From assembly GCA_963677695.2 (NCBI GenBank), contig CAXXUJ010000001.1, forward strand, positions 248,001-312,000: a DNA stretch of 64,000 bases, in the 5' to 3' direction. The notes below the pieces were generated by a model. The model saw nothing but the letters and a program-made list of their open reading frames with translations, was not told the origin of the DNA and did no database searches. This document shows positions 41,928 through 51,117 of this stretch, in pieces. Source of the DNA: SABI01 sp963677695 (GTDB lineage Bacteria > Spirochaetota > Spirochaetia > Sphaerochaetales > Sphaerochaetaceae). Each line of letters opens with the position of its first letter. Position 1 is the stretch's first letter. A program made the translations under genes and the position numbers.

Positions 41928-44564
41928 ATGAGAGATATGAAGAAGACAGACAACACGACAGAACAGCAGGAATCTCAGGTAATCCCCTCGGTCCCTCTCT
42001 ACCTGAAACACCGACCGATCCTCGCACTCGAAGACTATGAGAGCTCGGACGGACATAAGGCGGGGAACTCGGAGGCTAAAGGACTCTCGATCGGCCTTGC
42101 CCAGTGGAACGAGAAGGGACACAGTGAAGTCTCGGCAAAGATCTGGCGTTATACCGGAACCAAATGGTCACGGCAGTCTGAAGAGATGCCCCTCCACCGT
42201 ATTTTGGACCTCACTATCCTCATCGCACGTGCGCGACTCCTGTTCAAAAGGTACCACCCTACCGATCTCGATCAGAAACCGGGCTTCCCCCTGATCGACA
42301 ATATCAATCTTCAGGGACTCGACCTTCCGGTCTCGGCCTGCACAGAAAGCGAAACTTTCAAAGAAGATGTTGAGCCGTTTGAAAAGGCACTGAATGAAGA
42401 AGAGATCATTCTCAGGCACCGATTTGCCATCCTCACGGGCATTCTGAGTGAAACCGACAAGGTGATCTCCCAAACCCCTTCAGAAACGCCTCCCCCTCCT
42501 CCCCTCCCCCCCGCAGTTCCCTCAAAGCCTAAGCAGACTCCACCTGACGGTTCCTCACCAAACAGTGCGGATCGTACAAAGTGGTACCACAGGATAGAAC
42601 TGAAAGATATCATCCTGACTTCCATTGCTTTTATCAGTATCATGACTGCCCTTTTCTTCGCAGCTCAGGCCCGAGAATTCAGGGACCTATCCATTGAATC
42701 GAAGGATATCATCATCAGCGAAGCATCCGATGATGTGATCGACCTCTGGATACGTCAGAAGAACGGCATCGAATCGGTGATGATCACGAAACAGATCATC
42801 GACTATGGGACCGGTACAGGCCACTACGCCTGCATCGATCCGCAGAATCTCCTTTCCTCAGAAGGTGAAGTGCGCCTTGCCGACGGTATATTCCTCCCTT
42901 CTGATGAAAAGGGGACTCCCCTTGTCGACTCAACCTCAGAAAGACACCCCGCCCTCGGGGCGGCCTACCACCTGAGAATCCCAAGAGAGATTCTCTACCA
43001 GACAGGAGACGGGAACTACCATGCCATGACCCTCTATGACGGCTCCCCCCTCACCATCACCACCTTCCGCAAGGACTACGCCGATTACACCGGTGAGTAC
43101 CGTATCAATCCCTTCACTCTCCATGCCCCCTCCTGGCCTGCAGACGATCCCTACCTGGGAACCTATTCCCTTGAAGCACTCACAGAACAAGTAAATAAAG
43201 GTGCATCAGTCCTTGAAAGGCAGCTCAGAGCTGAATTCAATACCTACAGAGAAGATCAGGAGAATCGGTACACATCGCTTAAAGAGGAAGGAATAACCGT
43301 TGCCGCAGGCCTTGAACAGAGACTGGATACCTACAGAGATGAGCAGAACGAACAGATGTCCAACCTTGAAGAGAGAGGATTGTTGATAGCATCAGACCTG
43401 GAAAACAGACTAAGAAATGACGGCACAGCACTGGCAGAAGAGATCGAATCCCGTCTTTCAAGGCAGGGACAAGAGACTGTAACGGCCCTGAAAAATGACA
43501 TACGTACTCAGAGTGACAAGAACACTCAGCTCTACGAACAGCTCAGGAAAGAGGGTGTTGTCGTGGCCACCGGACTTCAAAGTGAACTTGCCACTCTGGA
43601 ACAGAACCTATCCATCTATGTCCAGAGTGCTGAAGTATACATCAACTCCCTCGACTCCCTTGCAGGTGATGTCCACACCCTGCAGAGAGCAGAGGCCGAA
43701 ACTCAGAAGACTCCCGTGTTCATCTTCCCCTCCACCGAAGGAGAAAGCACATCCAAAGAACTCATCCCCCCTGACTCCTCTCAGACTACACATCAGAACT
43801 CAATAGTCATAGATAGCGATTCAGTCACTGAATCGTCAAAAATTGAATCCTCAGGAACTGAAGCCGCAGCACCTGATGAAAAAGCGGTTGTACAGGAAGA
43901 ACCGATGAGCGCAGAAGATATTCTTGAATCAACACCCGAATGGAGAGTACAGCAGCTCTACTCGGCAGATATCTTCATGAAGGAAGAAGCGCTCAAACTG
44001 ATTCATAAGCTGTACAACACCTTGAATGACGATATGGAGAGCCTGATAAAACTCCCAGGAAACGAAACTCTTGCAGAGGATATCAGCATAGGAAAGGAGT
44101 TCGCCACGATAGGAGAGACCGTCAGTCAGCATGATATCTACTCGATGGAATCGAGGGCGGCAATCAGGGAAGAGCTCATCAATCTGCAGCAGCTTGTCGA
44201 ACAGTTCTCACAGAACATAGGAAGAGCCAAAACCTCTTACCTTAACACTATAGATTCCCACTCTGACAGCACACCTCAAAGCAGTAAAGAAGCCTCCGAA
44301 GCGATAATCCTCGGCTTCACCACTGTGACAGAGGACCTGGCGGAACTGAGAAACACGGTGCGGATGTTCAACAACATGGATATATTCTCGTCGATTCAGC
44401 CGGTGGATGAAGCCGCTGTCGATCTGGCTATACATATGAAATACGAAAACAGAGACCTGGGGCAGAAGGAGACGATAGACCTCCTCGCCGCCGAATCAAG
44501 GGAGATCAGCACCTATGAGATGTTCCTGATTTTCAGTGTCTTCTTCAACCAATATTACCTCTAG
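41928..44564 (+). CDS. Single-pass membrane coiled-coil protein with C-terminal FNxYY module
   Basis: The ATG at 41928 follows AAGGAAAGG; another ATG lies at 41937. The 879-residue product has a cytoplasmic domain of about 190 residues (residues 50-180, LAQWNEKGHSEVSAKIWRYT), a Pro-rich linker (ETPPPPPLPPAVPSKP), and one transmembrane helix (DIILTSIAFISIMTALFFAA, about 226-245). A periplasmic domain and several coiled-coil repeats with a recurring YREDQENRY-type unit follow. A Ser/Thr/Glu-rich linker and a helical C-terminus end it with FLIFSVFFNQYYL, matching the preceding protein. It could bridge the cytoplasm and the envelope. No known family was recognised. Confidence 0.65.
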   Translation: MRDMKKTDNTTEQQESQVIPSVPLYLKHRPILALEDYESSDGHKAGNSEAKGLSIGLAQWNEKGHSEVSAKIWRYTGTKWSRQSEEMPLHRILDLTILIARARLLFKRYHPTDLDQKPGFPLIDNINLQGLDLPVSACTESETFKEDVEPFEKALNEEEIILRHRFAILTGILSETDKVISQTPSETPPPPPLPPAVPSKPKQTPPDGSSPNSADRTKWYHRIELKDIILTSIAFISIMTALFFAAQAREFRDLSIESKDIIISEASDDVIDLWIRQKNGIESVMITKQIIDYGTGTGHYACIDPQNLLSSEGEVRLADGIFLPSDEKGTPLVDSTSERHPALGAAYHLRIPREILYQTGDGNYHAMTLYDGSPLTITTFRKDYADYTGEYRINPFTLHAPSWPADDPYLGTYSLEALTEQVNKGASVLERQLRAEFNTYREDQENRYTSLKEEGITVAAGLEQRLDTYRDEQNEQMSNLEERGLLIASDLENRLRNDGTALAEEIESRLSRQGQETVTALKNDIRTQSDKNTQLYEQLRKEGVVVATGLQSELATLEQNLSIYVQSAEVYINSLDSLAGDVHTLQRAEAETQKTPVFIFPSTEGESTSKELIPPDSSQTTHQNSIVIDSDSVTESSKIESSGTEAAAPDEKAVVQEEPMSAEDILESTPEWRVQQLYSADIFMKEEALKLIHKLYNTLNDDMESLIKLPGNETLAEDISIGKEFATIGETVSQHDIYSMESRAAIREELINLQQLVEQFSQNIGRAKTSYLNTIDSHSDSTPQSSKEASEAIILGFTTVTEDLAELRNTVRMFNNMDIFSSIQPVDEAAVDLAIHMKYENRDLGQKETIDLLAAESREISTYEMFLIFSVFFNQYYL

Positions 44565-44577
44565 CAAGGAGAACAGG

Positions 44578-45723
44578 ATGAATTTTTCAATACTCGAACG
44601 CGTCTACTGTAACAACACCGTCGGTGATTACCTCTACTCGGCATCAGTCCTCCTTGCCGGATTTCTCCTTATCCGCATCCTCGACCTTCTGTTGAAGAAA
44701 CTCTTCATCAGACTCGAAAGACAGGCACTGCAGAACTCACAGGAGGAGGCGAAAAGCATCAACAGGTTCAAATCCTGGTCGGGCATGCACTTTGCAAAAC
44801 TGAGCAGAATGAGAATGGAGACGAGAAAACGCCTTCTGAAACAGATTCTCTTCCCTCTCATATTCATGGCTTTCCTCGCCCATGCCCTCTTCTCCCTTGA
44901 GTACACCCTTGAGACACTCACCCTGGTCAATAAAATCTTCTTCGCTCTTCTGTTCGTGATCGTGTTAAGAGCGGCAGTGAACGGAGCGGAGATCAGTTTC
45001 CTTCGTTTTTCGAGAAAGGAATCACGCATCGAAGCAGCAAAGGCGATCGGTCCCCTCATTTCGATCTTCAAGATCATCATCTGGATACTCGGGGGCATCT
45101 TTCTTGCAGGCAACCTCGGCTTCGATGTCACCACGGCAATCGCAGGACTCGGCATCTCAGGTATTGCGATCGCCATTGCGGCCCAGGGTATTCTCGGTGA
45201 CCTCTTCGGCTACTTTGTCATACTTTTCGACAAACCCTTTGTCATCGGCGATCTGATCGATGTCAACGGTACACTCGGTATCGTGGAACAGATCGGCATC
45301 AAGACGACACACCTGAGAACCCTCCAAGGTGAACTCCTTATCGTATCGAATACCAACCTCTCAAGCTCGAACGTGGCGAACTATAACAAGATGAATTACC
45401 GGAGAATCGTCCTCACCGTGGGTGTCACCTACGATACCTCGAGTGAACATATCGAGATGATTCCCTCACTGATCCAAGAGATCATAAACTCCACTTCCAC
45501 CGTGGACGGTGTAATGTTCGACCGCTCTCATTTCAAGGAATTCGGGGACTTCTCCCTCAACTTCGAGACCGTCTACTTTGTCCCCTTGAAGGATATAAAG
45601 GCGAGTATGGATGTACAGCAGGAGGTGAATCAGAAGGTGTTCCGGAAGTTCAATGATCTGGGCATAGAGTTCGCCTTCCCGACCCAGACGATCTATTACC
45701 AGAAGAGTCCTGAAGGGGCTTGA
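44578..45723 (+). CDS. Small-conductance mechanosensitive channel (MscS family)
   Basis: This 381-residue inner-membrane channel opens under membrane tension to release solutes. Transmembrane helices lie at about 17-35, 90-110, 125-140 and 155-180. The pore helix region reads GISGIAIAIAAQGILGDLFGYFVILFDKPF, matching the MscS signature, followed by the beta domain (GDLIDVNGTLGIVEQIGIKTTHLRT) and a C-terminal alpha/beta domain. The ATG at 44578 has AAGGAG upstream. It follows the coiled-coil protein after 13 bases, so they are probably co-transcribed. Confidence 0.92.
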   Translation: MNFSILERVYCNNTVGDYLYSASVLLAGFLLIRILDLLLKKLFIRLERQALQNSQEEAKSINRFKSWSGMHFAKLSRMRMETRKRLLKQILFPLIFMAFLAHALFSLEYTLETLTLVNKIFFALLFVIVLRAAVNGAEISFLRFSRKESRIEAAKAIGPLISIFKIIIWILGGIFLAGNLGFDVTTAIAGLGISGIAIAIAAQGILGDLFGYFVILFDKPFVIGDLIDVNGTLGIVEQIGIKTTHLRTLQGELLIVSNTNLSSSNVANYNKMNYRRIVLTVGVTYDTSSEHIEMIPSLIQEIINSTSTVDGVMFDRSHFKEFGDFSLNFETVYFVPLKDIKASMDVQQEVNQKVFRKFNDLGIEFAFPTQTIYYQKSPEGA

Positions 45724-45915
45724 TAAGAAAAACTGAGAAAGAGAGAAAAAAATGGAGGTGAGTTACGTCAAATATTAATTGATTACATGTTTGTATATAA
45801 GAGAATTTCTACATTGTGAGGCTGTAAAGGCTGACACTTTCCCTTGCTAAGCCTCTGTGAATATTTTATGATTTCATTATAGATACAACCTTTGTCATAT
45901 GGAGAAACAGCATAG

Positions 45916-48900
45916 ATGAAGCCAGTAAAGAAGAATGTCTCATCAGGAAAAGATATGGCTCTCATTACGTGCAAGATGAAAAAGGGGAAGAAAAGTCCCG
46001 AGATCATCTCAATGAATGATGCTGGAAAAAGAATTCTCGGTCTCTCCCCTTTCATCTCTTTCCCCCTCTCCTATAAGACTCTCATCGAAAAAGCTTCCCC
46101 TGATTTCCCCCTTTCAGAGGTGTTCTCTCCTGAAAACTTCCAGAGCCTTCCTGCCCTCTTCGAACTCGAAACGGAGGAGAAGGCCTTCTCAGTGAGTATC
46201 ATGAGTGACCATGACTCCGATCATATCTTCATCACGGTATGGGAAACCACTTCCAAGAAAGAACCTGAGCAGGTTCACACGGAGATCGATTCTTCAGAGT
46301 ATGAGTTCATCGCCATCACAACGGAATCGGGAGTCCTCACGGAAGTGATCACAGACAGAACCGGAACAGATGCGGACAGAGGGAACCATGCAGTAGGGAA
46401 ATCCCTTCAGGAGGTGTACGAAAAAGTCTTTTCCGATCCCCTGATGGAACTTCTGAGGACGGTCAAAGCCTCCCGCCAGCCCTCTTCCATCTTCTATCAT
46501 TCCCCTCTCCCCGAGGATATCAGGCGCTTCAAGATCTCATGCAGTGAGTACCCGAGGGATGGCCAGACCGAATACATCTTCTCAGTGAAAGACATCACCA
46601 CCGATGCGAACCTTTCAACCGAGCTAAAGGACAATGTCTTTCAGGGGTGCATCACTCACTCAAGAAAGAATGTCATACTGGAAGTGTCGCACCAGATCAA
46701 AGCGATCCTGAACAAGAGCGATGAAGAACTGATCGGTCAGCCGATCACCTCTATTCTTCCCTCCTTCACCCACACTGACAACAGGGAAGTGCCTCTCACG
46801 ACCTGGGAAGGGAAGCAGATGAAACTGAGGTGCTACACCACAGACACCTATAGTGCGGACGGCGATCCCTGTTTCATCACCTCGCTTCTCGATACTGAGG
46901 AGATAGAGAGGTCCCAGAGACTCCTTGAACGCAAAATCTCCTTCGAGAATATTCTCTTCGACCTGACCGGTTCCATTTTCAGGTCGACCGAAGAGAGTCT
47001 TGATGACGATATCGATGAGGCCCTGGAACTGCTCGGTTCCTTTTCCGGTGCTGACCGCTCCTACGTATTTCTCTACCGCGGTGACGATACCATGGACAAT
47101 ACCCATGAATGGGTCGCTGACGGGATCACACGTGAGAAGGAGAACCTTCAGCAACTGCCGAAGGATATCTTCCCCACCCTCGTAAAGGATCTCGAGGAAG
47201 GGAATAACCTCTACTTCAAGGACGTGGAGAAGATGGACTACCGCTATACTGCAGAGCGGGAAATACTGATGGCCCAGTCAATCAGATCTGTCCAGTTCGT
47301 TCCCATCCTCACCCATGACCGAACCTACGGCTTTATGGGTTTCGATGCGGTGAGAAGCAATATGGAATGGAGCCGTGAAGAGAGTCAGCTCCTCCGCTAT
47401 TTCGCCAACAACCTTGCCGAAGTGCTTGCACGCAACGATTACACCACTGAACTTGTCGACCTGAAGATCAAGGCGGAAACCCTCGCAGTGGAACGGGAGA
47501 CCTCGAACAAGGACCTTTCCATATTCTTCGCGAAAGTGAGCCACGAGATCAGGAACTCGATCAATTCCATTCTGGGCATGACCCATATGCTCCTTGACAC
47601 CAAACTGACCGACCAGCAAAGAAGGTACTCCGATGTGATACGATCGAGCAGCACCTTCCTCATCGACCTGGTCAAGGACATTCTCGATTTCTCTAAGGTG
47701 AGCAATTCGGAGATCGAATTCAGGGAAACCACCTTCTCCCTCAAATCGATCATCACCTACGCTGTGGATGCTGTCAAACAGAATGTAGAGAGAAAGGGAC
47801 TCTCCATCTCCTATTCCTTCGACCATGCGCTCCCTCCCCTCCTTCTCGGTGATCCGGTGAGGATCGGGCAGATGATCAACAACCTGATAGGCAACGCTAT
47901 TAAATTCACAGAGAAGGGAAGCATCACTGTCTCCGTGAAATGCCTTGAAAGCGATGATACCGTCCTACCTGTCGAGATATCGGTAAGCGATACTGGAGTC
48001 GGTATCGCACAGGAGAACATTGACAAGCTCTTCACCCCCTTCTACTCGACAGGATCCTCGAGTGCACGGATCCTGCACTCATCGGGACTGGGACTCCCCA
48101 TTGTCAAATCCCTTGCAGAGAGCATGAAAGGTTCAATCAGCGTAGAAAGCTCACTTGGAACTGGAAGCTCCTTCACCGTCACGATCCCTCTTAAACTCGC
48201 GGGGGCAACGTCTGAATCGGGAACACTCGATCCCAGCTGGGAAGGGGCAAGGGTGGTCGTGATCGATTCAGATGAGAAGATAGCAGAGCTCTCCTCCCGA
48301 CTGCTCACCCAGCTCTCCTTCAACACAGACGTGATCACTCAGAGAAGCGACCTGGAACTCTTCCTCAACAAAGTGGGAGGAGAGGGTCATCCCTATGCCC
48401 TCTGCTTCATCGATATCACAATGGTGGATGAGAAGGTGCTTGAGCGCCTCGCGCTCTGCAGGAGCGAGGGAAAACACATCTCCCACCAGATCATCCTCAC
48501 TTCGGTGAACGCATCATCACTCAGGAACCTCGATGAATCATATTCACTGTTCAACAACCGCTTCACTACCCCTCTCGAGGCTGACAAGGTGATCGAACAG
48601 GTGAATGCCACGGGAGAGCAGCTGCAGCAGGATGTGAAGTTCAACTACAACACCTTTGCCGTCCTTGCTCCGCTGAATGTACTCATCGTCGAAGATATTG
48701 AGATAAATCAGGAAATACTCGCCTACATGCTCGATCAGGTGAGCGTTTCCTACTCGGTAGCCTCCAGCGGTTTCGAAGCTGTGAACCGTGTGAAGAAGGA
48801 ACGCTTCGATGTGATCCTTCTCGATATCATCATGCCCGGTATCGACGGATATGATACGGCACGGATCATAAGAGGAATTGACGAACACGTACGTATCATC

Positions 48901-49671
48901 GCAGTCACGGCGAATGCGACCTTCGAAGAGAGGGAGAAATGTATTCTTGCGGGTATGGATGAGTACCTGTCCAAGCCGATAGAGAAGGAGGAACTCTACG
49001 GTATTCTCCTCCATATGATTCCTTCCGATCTGGAATCGGCTGACGTTGGGAATGGTCCCGGCGGCATCAGCATAGAAGGTTTCAACGTCCACAAGGGACT
49101 CTCACTCCTTCAGTACAATACAGAGATGTACCTTCGCCTCATCAGAAAGTTCTATGAGAGCTACCGTACCTACGAAAAGCGGTTCGCTCAGATAGAAGAG
49201 AATCCGGAGGAGAGAATACGATTCACCCACTCGGTCAAGAGTATCGCCTCCTCCCTCGGGGCTGAAAACCTTGCAACCCTTTCTGCGACCCTTGAAACGA
49301 TATTCAGATCGGAGACAGAGTACGGCAGAGAGGAGGCTCAAAAGGCCTTCCTGTCTGCCTTCGGCGATGCTATCCGCGCGATAGAGAACTCCCCGTATAT
49401 CGAGAAGGAGAAGGTAAAGAATGAACCGGCGGCCATCGATTCAGATGACGCGGCAGATATGCTGAAAAAGCTTCTGGAAGCCTGTGAGAGCGGCAATACC
49501 CGCCGCATACGGGAATGCCTTGAAGACCTGGGCACCTGCTCGTTTGATGGAGAGACGGAAGAGAGGCTGAAAGAAGTTTCTGATCATATTCATGCCTATA
49601 ACTTCAGCGAAGCTGAGACGCTCCTGAGGGATATCCTCTCCGGATATACACAAGGAGAACCCGATCTATGA
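45916..49671 (+). CDS. Hybrid sensor histidine kinase with phosphorelay domains
   Basis: This cytosolic hybrid kinase of about 1251 residues has, in order, two or three PAS-like domains (about 10-330), a GAF domain (about 350-510), HisKA with H543 (VSHEIRNSIN), HATPase (NNLIGNAIKF, DTGVGI, SSGLGLPIV), and a degenerate receiver (about 770-890). The degenerate receiver keeps Asp in CFIDIT but has lost the Lys. An intact receiver with D970 (LLDIIMPG) and an HPt domain with H1105 (FTHSVKSIASS) complete it. The phosphate can therefore pass His-Asp-His to the regulator encoded next. The ATG at 45916 or that at 45955, which has AGGA before it, may be the start. The end overlaps the HD-GYP gene by four bases. 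Confidence 0.9.
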   Translation: MKPVKKNVSSGKDMALITCKMKKGKKSPEIISMNDAGKRILGLSPFISFPLSYKTLIEKASPDFPLSEVFSPENFQSLPALFELETEEKAFSVSIMSDHDSDHIFITVWETTSKKEPEQVHTEIDSSEYEFIAITTESGVLTEVITDRTGTDADRGNHAVGKSLQEVYEKVFSDPLMELLRTVKASRQPSSIFYHSPLPEDIRRFKISCSEYPRDGQTEYIFSVKDITTDANLSTELKDNVFQGCITHSRKNVILEVSHQIKAILNKSDEELIGQPITSILPSFTHTDNREVPLTTWEGKQMKLRCYTTDTYSADGDPCFITSLLDTEEIERSQRLLERKISFENILFDLTGSIFRSTEESLDDDIDEALELLGSFSGADRSYVFLYRGDDTMDNTHEWVADGITREKENLQQLPKDIFPTLVKDLEEGNNLYFKDVEKMDYRYTAEREILMAQSIRSVQFVPILTHDRTYGFMGFDAVRSNMEWSREESQLLRYFANNLAEVLARNDYTTELVDLKIKAETLAVERETSNKDLSIFFAKVSHEIRNSINSILGMTHMLLDTKLTDQQRRYSDVIRSSSTFLIDLVKDILDFSKVSNSEIEFRETTFSLKSIITYAVDAVKQNVERKGLSISYSFDHALPPLLLGDPVRIGQMINNLIGNAIKFTEKGSITVSVKCLESDDTVLPVEISVSDTGVGIAQENIDKLFTPFYSTGSSSARILHSSGLGLPIVKSLAESMKGSISVESSLGTGSSFTVTIPLKLAGATSESGTLDPSWEGARVVVIDSDEKIAELSSRLLTQLSFNTDVITQRSDLELFLNKVGGEGHPYALCFIDITMVDEKVLERLALCRSEGKHISHQIILTSVNASSLRNLDESYSLFNNRFTTPLEADKVIEQVNATGEQLQQDVKFNYNTFAVLAPLNVLIVEDIEINQEILAYMLDQVSVSYSVASSGFEAVNRVKKERFDVILLDIIMPGIDGYDTARIIRGIDEHVRIIAVTANATFEEREKCILAGMDEYLSKPIEKEELYGILLHMIPSDLESADVGNGPGGISIEGFNVHKGLSLLQYNTEMYLRLIRKFYESYRTYEKRFAQIEENPEERIRFTHSVKSIASSLGAENLATLSATLETIFRSETEYGREEAQKAFLSAFGDAIRAIENSPYIEKEKVKNEPAAIDSDDAADMLKKLLEACESGNTRRIRECLEDLGTCSFDGETEERLKEVSDHIHAYNFSEAETLLRDILSGYTQGEPDL

Positions 49672-50723
49672 GCAGAATACTGATCATTGAGGACTCTCCC
49701 TTCCATATCGATCTTCTCGTTTCCACGCTCGAAGATATTCACTCCCTCTATGTAGCCATAGATGCTGAGAAAGCCTTCAGGATACTTGAGACAATCACCC
49801 CCGACCTGGTGATCCTTGATGCCATCCTCCCCGGGATGAGCGGGTATGAATTCCTTGAAATCTTTCTTGCAAACACGGCATACAAAGATATACCCGTCAT
49901 TTTCGCCTCGGGAATGGATCAGGCGGAGGATCAGATCAGAGGTCTCAACTCGGGAGCGGTAGATTATATCACAAAGCCGTTCCATACCGAGATCGTGAAA
50001 CGAAGAATAGCCCTTCACCTTGAACTGAGTGCACACCGAAGGAACCTGGAGAACCTTGTCGCCCTCAGGACTGAAGAGATCGAACACACCAGAGATTCAG
50101 TGGTACAGGCAGTGGCCTACCTTGCAGAGTCGCGTGACAGGACTACCGGAGAACATATCTTCAAGACCCAGCGGTACACTCACGTTCTCGCCTCCTGCAT
50201 TGCCGAAAGCAATCCTGAATTCATCAGTGCTGAGGAGGTTCCCCTCCTTGCCCAGGCCTCGGCCCTCCACGATATCGGGAAGGTCTCCGTTCCGGATGCC
50301 GTTCTCACGAAACCGGGTCCCCTCACTGACGACGAATGGAAGATCATGAGAGAGCATACAACCCTCGGAGCCGAAGCGATCAAGGCCACCATCAGCATCA
50401 TCGGCTCAAACAAGCTGCTGGAGAATGCCTACGATATCTGCCTGTCCCACCACGAGAAGTATGACGGTTCAGGATACCCCGCAGGTCTGAAAGGTGATGA
50501 GATCCCGCCGAGTGCCGCGATTGTCGCCCTTGTCGATGTCTATGACGCCCTCGTTTCCGTTCGTCCCTATAAAGACGCTTACAGTCATGAAAAGGCGGTG
50601 AGGATTATAACTGAAGGGGATGGACGAACGAGACCCGGACAGTTCAATCCCCTGGTACTGAAGGCATTCAGGGAACATGAGAAGAAATTCCTTGAGATCC
50701 TGAAGGACTTCACTCTCAGGTAA
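49668..50723 (+). CDS. Response regulator with HD-GYP domain (cyclic-di-GMP phosphodiesterase)
   Basis: This 351-residue protein has a receiver domain (residues 1-120; acidic pair in IIEDSPFH, phospho-acceptor in LVILDAILPGMSG, Lys in YITKPF) and an HD-GYP domain. The HD-GYP residues are LHDIGKVSVPD and HHEKYDGSGYPAGLKGDEIP. HD-GYP enzymes hydrolyse cyclic di-GMP. The ATGA overlap with the hybrid kinase indicates coupled translation and a dedicated pair: phosphate from the HPt domain should control the phosphodiesterase. The output may be adhesion or motility. Confidence 0.93.
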   Translation: MSRILIIEDSPFHIDLLVSTLEDIHSLYVAIDAEKAFRILETITPDLVILDAILPGMSGYEFLEIFLANTAYKDIPVIFASGMDQAEDQIRGLNSGAVDYITKPFHTEIVKRRIALHLELSAHRRNLENLVALRTEEIEHTRDSVVQAVAYLAESRDRTTGEHIFKTQRYTHVLASCIAESNPEFISAEEVPLLAQASALHDIGKVSVPDAVLTKPGPLTDDEWKIMREHTTLGAEAIKATISIIGSNKLLENAYDICLSHHEKYDGSGYPAGLKGDEIPPSAAIVALVDVYDALVSVRPYKDAYSHEKAVRIITEGDGRTRPGQFNPLVLKAFREHEKKFLEILKDFTLR

Positions 50724-50814
50724 CAGAGTTACCTGCTGGTGACTTTGTCACCAACGCTTTTTCCTCTTCCCTGCTATACTTTTTCCCATCACGTGAGAGA
50801 AGGAAGAGATACGC

Positions 50815-51069
50815 ATGGCTTTTAAAGATCTGCTGGGGTCGCTCCTCAGTTTTATCAAGAACGAACCTGTTCCCAAAGAGATGAAGGTACGGGCACACCG
50901 CTGTCCTCAGAATCATAAGTGCCCGGCAATCCGTTCATGCCCGAACGGCGCATTACGCCAGAAAGGGTTCAAGGCACCTGTAGTGAACAAGATGAAGTGC
51001 ACGAACTGCGGTATATGCACACGCTACTGCGCTTTCGGTGCACTGAAGATGGTGAAAATAGAGGCATAA
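50815..51069 (+). CDS. Small 4Fe-4S ferredoxin-like protein
   Basis: The 84-residue protein carries two iron-sulfur motifs: CPQNHKCPAIRSCP (residues 30-43, unusual spacing with His and Asn between cysteines) and CTNCGICTRYC (residues 62-72, canonical CxxCxxCxxxC). Such proteins are electron carriers in anaerobic metabolism. AAGGAAGAG precedes the ATG. A terminator follows, so it is monocistronic. The redox partner is unknown. Confidence 0.82.
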   Translation: MAFKDLLGSLLSFIKNEPVPKEMKVRAHRCPQNHKCPAIRSCPNGALRQKGFKAPVVNKMKCTNCGICTRYCAFGALKMVKIEA

Positions 51070-51075
51070 AGAACG

Positions 51076-51103
51076 AACGGCAGGAAAAGCTCCTGCCGTT
51101 TTT
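51076..51103 (+). terminator. Rho-independent terminator (ferredoxin)
   Basis: AACGGCAGGA (51076-51085), loop AAAGC, TCCTGCCGTT (51091-51100), then TTT. A perfect 10-bp stem that may also serve the convergent alcohol dehydrogenase gene. Confidence 0.88.
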
Positions 51104-51117
51104 CGTTGGTATAAAAG

